A stretch of 42,704 nt of DNA, taken from Perkinsus marinus ATCC 50983. Lineage: Eukaryota > Perkinsozoa > Perkinsida > Perkinsidae. The first letter of the stretch is position 1. Each line of letters opens with the position of its first letter. The position numbers and the translations under genes are program-made. Under the pieces are notes generated by a model. It saw nothing but the letters and a program-made list of their open reading frames with translations, had not been told where the DNA came from and did no database searches. The stretch spans positions 163,032 through 205,735 of the forward strand of contig NW_003210458.1 in assembly GCF_000006405.1 (NCBI RefSeq), in the 5' to 3' direction. Below, piece after piece: positions 40,728 to 42,704 of the stretch.

Positions 40728-41855
40728 ATGAATGAATTCCCAACTACTGGTATCAGCATAGACTGTTCTCCTGAGGGATCAGTTCTTGGTCGTCGCTTCA
40801 GAATGGATACCAGATCTGCCCAGAATCGTCTCACGTGGACGGTTGTGCAGGCTGGTATGAGTTCATGGCGTAGCTAGTAGCTACGGTGCCGCTCAGAAGC
40901 AATGTCGCACCATGTTTTGGGTGTCACGGTGTGGCGCTCGAGTATCACTCGAAATTCGATCCCAAGTCACTCAGGTACGAACTGTCTGAGTTACGTGAGA
41001 CTTATCGAAAAGTGAGAGCGAGTTACCCATGCGTGGCTGAGGATGCTATAGATCAGGTTATCGCCGGGCCTATCGATGTGAGTTCATTGGACGAGAAACT
41101 GGATACGTTTATCGGGCAGCATGCCTCTTTTGATCGCTTGCTAGCGGGTGCTTGGTTACTTGCTACTGATATGATAGCTGGAAGTCACCAACATGGGCTA
41201 GAACTGGGTCGTGGTGACCTCTATCGTGATTCACGATTCGTGAATCTATTCTAGGATCAGAGTTTGGTACTCGTGGTTTCTGGTCGTGCCCTAACAAGAG
41301 CTACTGTTAGAGGTCTCCGCCCTGCCGGAAAAACCCGGCTTTTCTGTCGGTGAAGTCGTAGTAATCGTGGAGCCTCGCTTCATCAACCAATATCTTGATG
41401 ATACCCGATCGACGAGTGTCATTCGTGTCGTATAGCCTTTCTTTAAGTACAATCCTTCTATACAGTTGCCTGCTATACCTATTCGTATCCAAACCTCCTC
41501 ATCCGCTTATTTTCATCTACCTCGTGTTCAAATATCTCTCTCATCCTTTCGATTAAGCATTTCTTGTGGAGGTTCTCTCTGTAATCGATTGCCGCTTACT
41601 TCAGGATCTACTTACTGCGGATGCGTAGTCAAAAGCAGCAAACCAGGCTTTGTTCTTGAGGCAGACCTACGCAACAGTAATCAGGAGATCGTTGTCATTG
41701 ACACATCTAGGAATCCACCTGTTAACTATCCTTTTGTTACCTTCCACGAGATTGAACTATTCACACAACAGAGATCGGTGGTTCAAAACTTCATCGATAC
41801 ATTGGAGAATATCGTCACTCTCGAAGAGGAGAGAAGGTTATGCTCGATCTGCTGA
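40728..41855 (+). CDS. Unrecognised plus-strand gene
   Basis: ATG 40728 (MNEFPTTGISIDCSPEGSVL), exon to about 40856, a 26-nt intron (gtatgagttcatggcgtagc tagtag), then about 40883-41211 (ELRETYRKVRASYPCVAEDA; LLAGAWLLATDMIAGSHQHG). Further coding-like stretches: about 41311-41435 (VSALPEKPGFSVGEVVVIVE) and about 41600-41855 (VVKSSKPGFVLEADLRNSNQ; FHEIELFTQQRSVVQNFIDT, stop). The junctions after 41211 are not resolved. No family recognised. Its 3' end overlaps that of the converging minus gene by about 40 nt. Confidence 0.45.
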
Positions 41856-42555
41856 AAAGGTGTGTCTTTATCTCCCCAGCCTCTATTTCCCCATGGTCAT
41901 CTCTACGTCGGGTCATCACATTACTCGAACGTGGGCCCATCCCCGGCATTATCTTCTTCCACTTAACCGCCGACTTCTTCTTCTGTTCCACGGGATTTCA
42001 CTGAAATCATTTCAGCGCCCGCGCCAACTTCGAGGCGGCGCAAGTTGTGAATCTCGCTCGCCCTAAATTCACTAATTGAATCGGCTAGTGGTTGAGGCTT
42101 TTTGTGAAGCCTTCCTACAGCCTTTATTGAGATCTTCGGGTGATCTGTGAGGACTATCTTCTGGATAGTATCGGGAACTGTTTCTTTCGTAATCAACCGT
42201 AACACAAATAGGTCTGTTTAACAGACTCTGTTATACCATCAACTTCATGGCATCAACGCTCTAGTACATTGCGTTAAGTCTATGGAATTACGTTCTGTAC
42301 TGAGTTATCTCCCTCTGTCGGTTCTGTCCGCAGAAGGAGATCTAGAAAGGAAGCTAGTGCTTTTTCTCTTTCCCCTAGTAACAGGATTCCACCACCGGCT
42401 CCTGCACATTCTTCCGCGCTCGGTTCTCCGGGAGAACTTCTCCCTGTGTAACCGTTTTGTGGAGCGAAGGGCGAGAATGTTGCATGTAGTATTATGTCAT
42501 GTATTATCGCTTGAATATCCTTTACGTCCAACGTTATTCGTGGGCGACTCGGCAT
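41815..42555 (-). CDS. Unrecognised minus-strand gene
   Basis: ATG 42555 (MPSRPRITLDVKDIQAIIHD) with exon 1 to 42301, ending before a gtacag donor. A second exon, about 42205-42036, has ETVPDTIQKIVLTDHPKISI then IHNLRRLE. A 46-nt intron (about 41990-42035, gttggcgcgggcgctg... aacag) joins it to an exon ending RSSITFSPLRE and a stop at 41815-41817. The exon 1/2 junction phase is unresolved. Basic C-terminus; no family recognised. Confidence 0.5.
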
Positions 42556-42704
42556 GTGAATAATACATAGCTAATACATAGACTCTGTTTTCTGGGAGCG
42601 CAGCGTCTTAGCCAGGCTCTGCTTGTACCTACGTTAAATGATCTACGTTGTGTCAGGAAACCAGGTAACCCGCAGTGTGCCAGTGGTATAAGAATGTTCA
42701 TAAA

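Overview
The window reads as nuclear DNA of a unicellular eukaryote with compact, intron-dense genes. The best anchor is a complete 149-residue calmodulin (six exons, plus strand). A B-type cyclin, a sigma-like glutathione S-transferase, an F-box/WD40 protein and a large family-2-type glycosyltransferase can also be read through short GT-AG introns. Calmodulin sequence, intron style and repeat content suggest an alveolate, possibly Perkinsus-like; this is inference. There are no bacterial operons, rRNA genes, CRISPR arrays or convincing tRNA genes. Two runs of exactly 100 N (10748-10847 and 22139-22238) are assembly gaps.

Layout: 1-1755 cyclin (+, 5' end outside the window); 3583 to about 7564 F-box/WD40 (-); 8736-9405 calmodulin (+); about 11873-12450 a weak cysteine-peptidase-like gene (-); 12997-14498 GST (-); 15038-21584 multi-exon membrane glycosyltransferase (-); 22820-24060 unrecognised minus exons; 24533-27288 an unrecognised plus gene; 28571-29130 a small ankyrin protein (-); 29960-38700 several unrecognised minus genes; 39700-40320 small ORFs, one with a signal peptide; 40728-41855 a plus gene converging on a minus gene at 41815-42555.

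The most striking content is what fills the introns. At least four short sequence families (A-D below) recur as nearly whole introns of about 29-65 nt in unrelated genes, and two (B and D) occur in both orientations relative to transcription. A further group starts with a tRNA T-arm-like sequence next to the 5' splice site. Together they look like introner-type intron-generating elements. Three miniature inverted-repeat elements (M1 about 105-120 bp, M2 about 195 bp, M3 about 150-190 bp) sit in introns and intergenic DNA. M3 is sometimes itself the intron: its terminal repeat reads inward as a 5' splice site and outward as a pyrimidine tract. Two tandem arrays (7 x 34/36 bp at 17191 and 6 x 59 bp at 34650) grew from these repeats. 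All splice sites were called by eye from GT/AG, reading phase and protein continuity.
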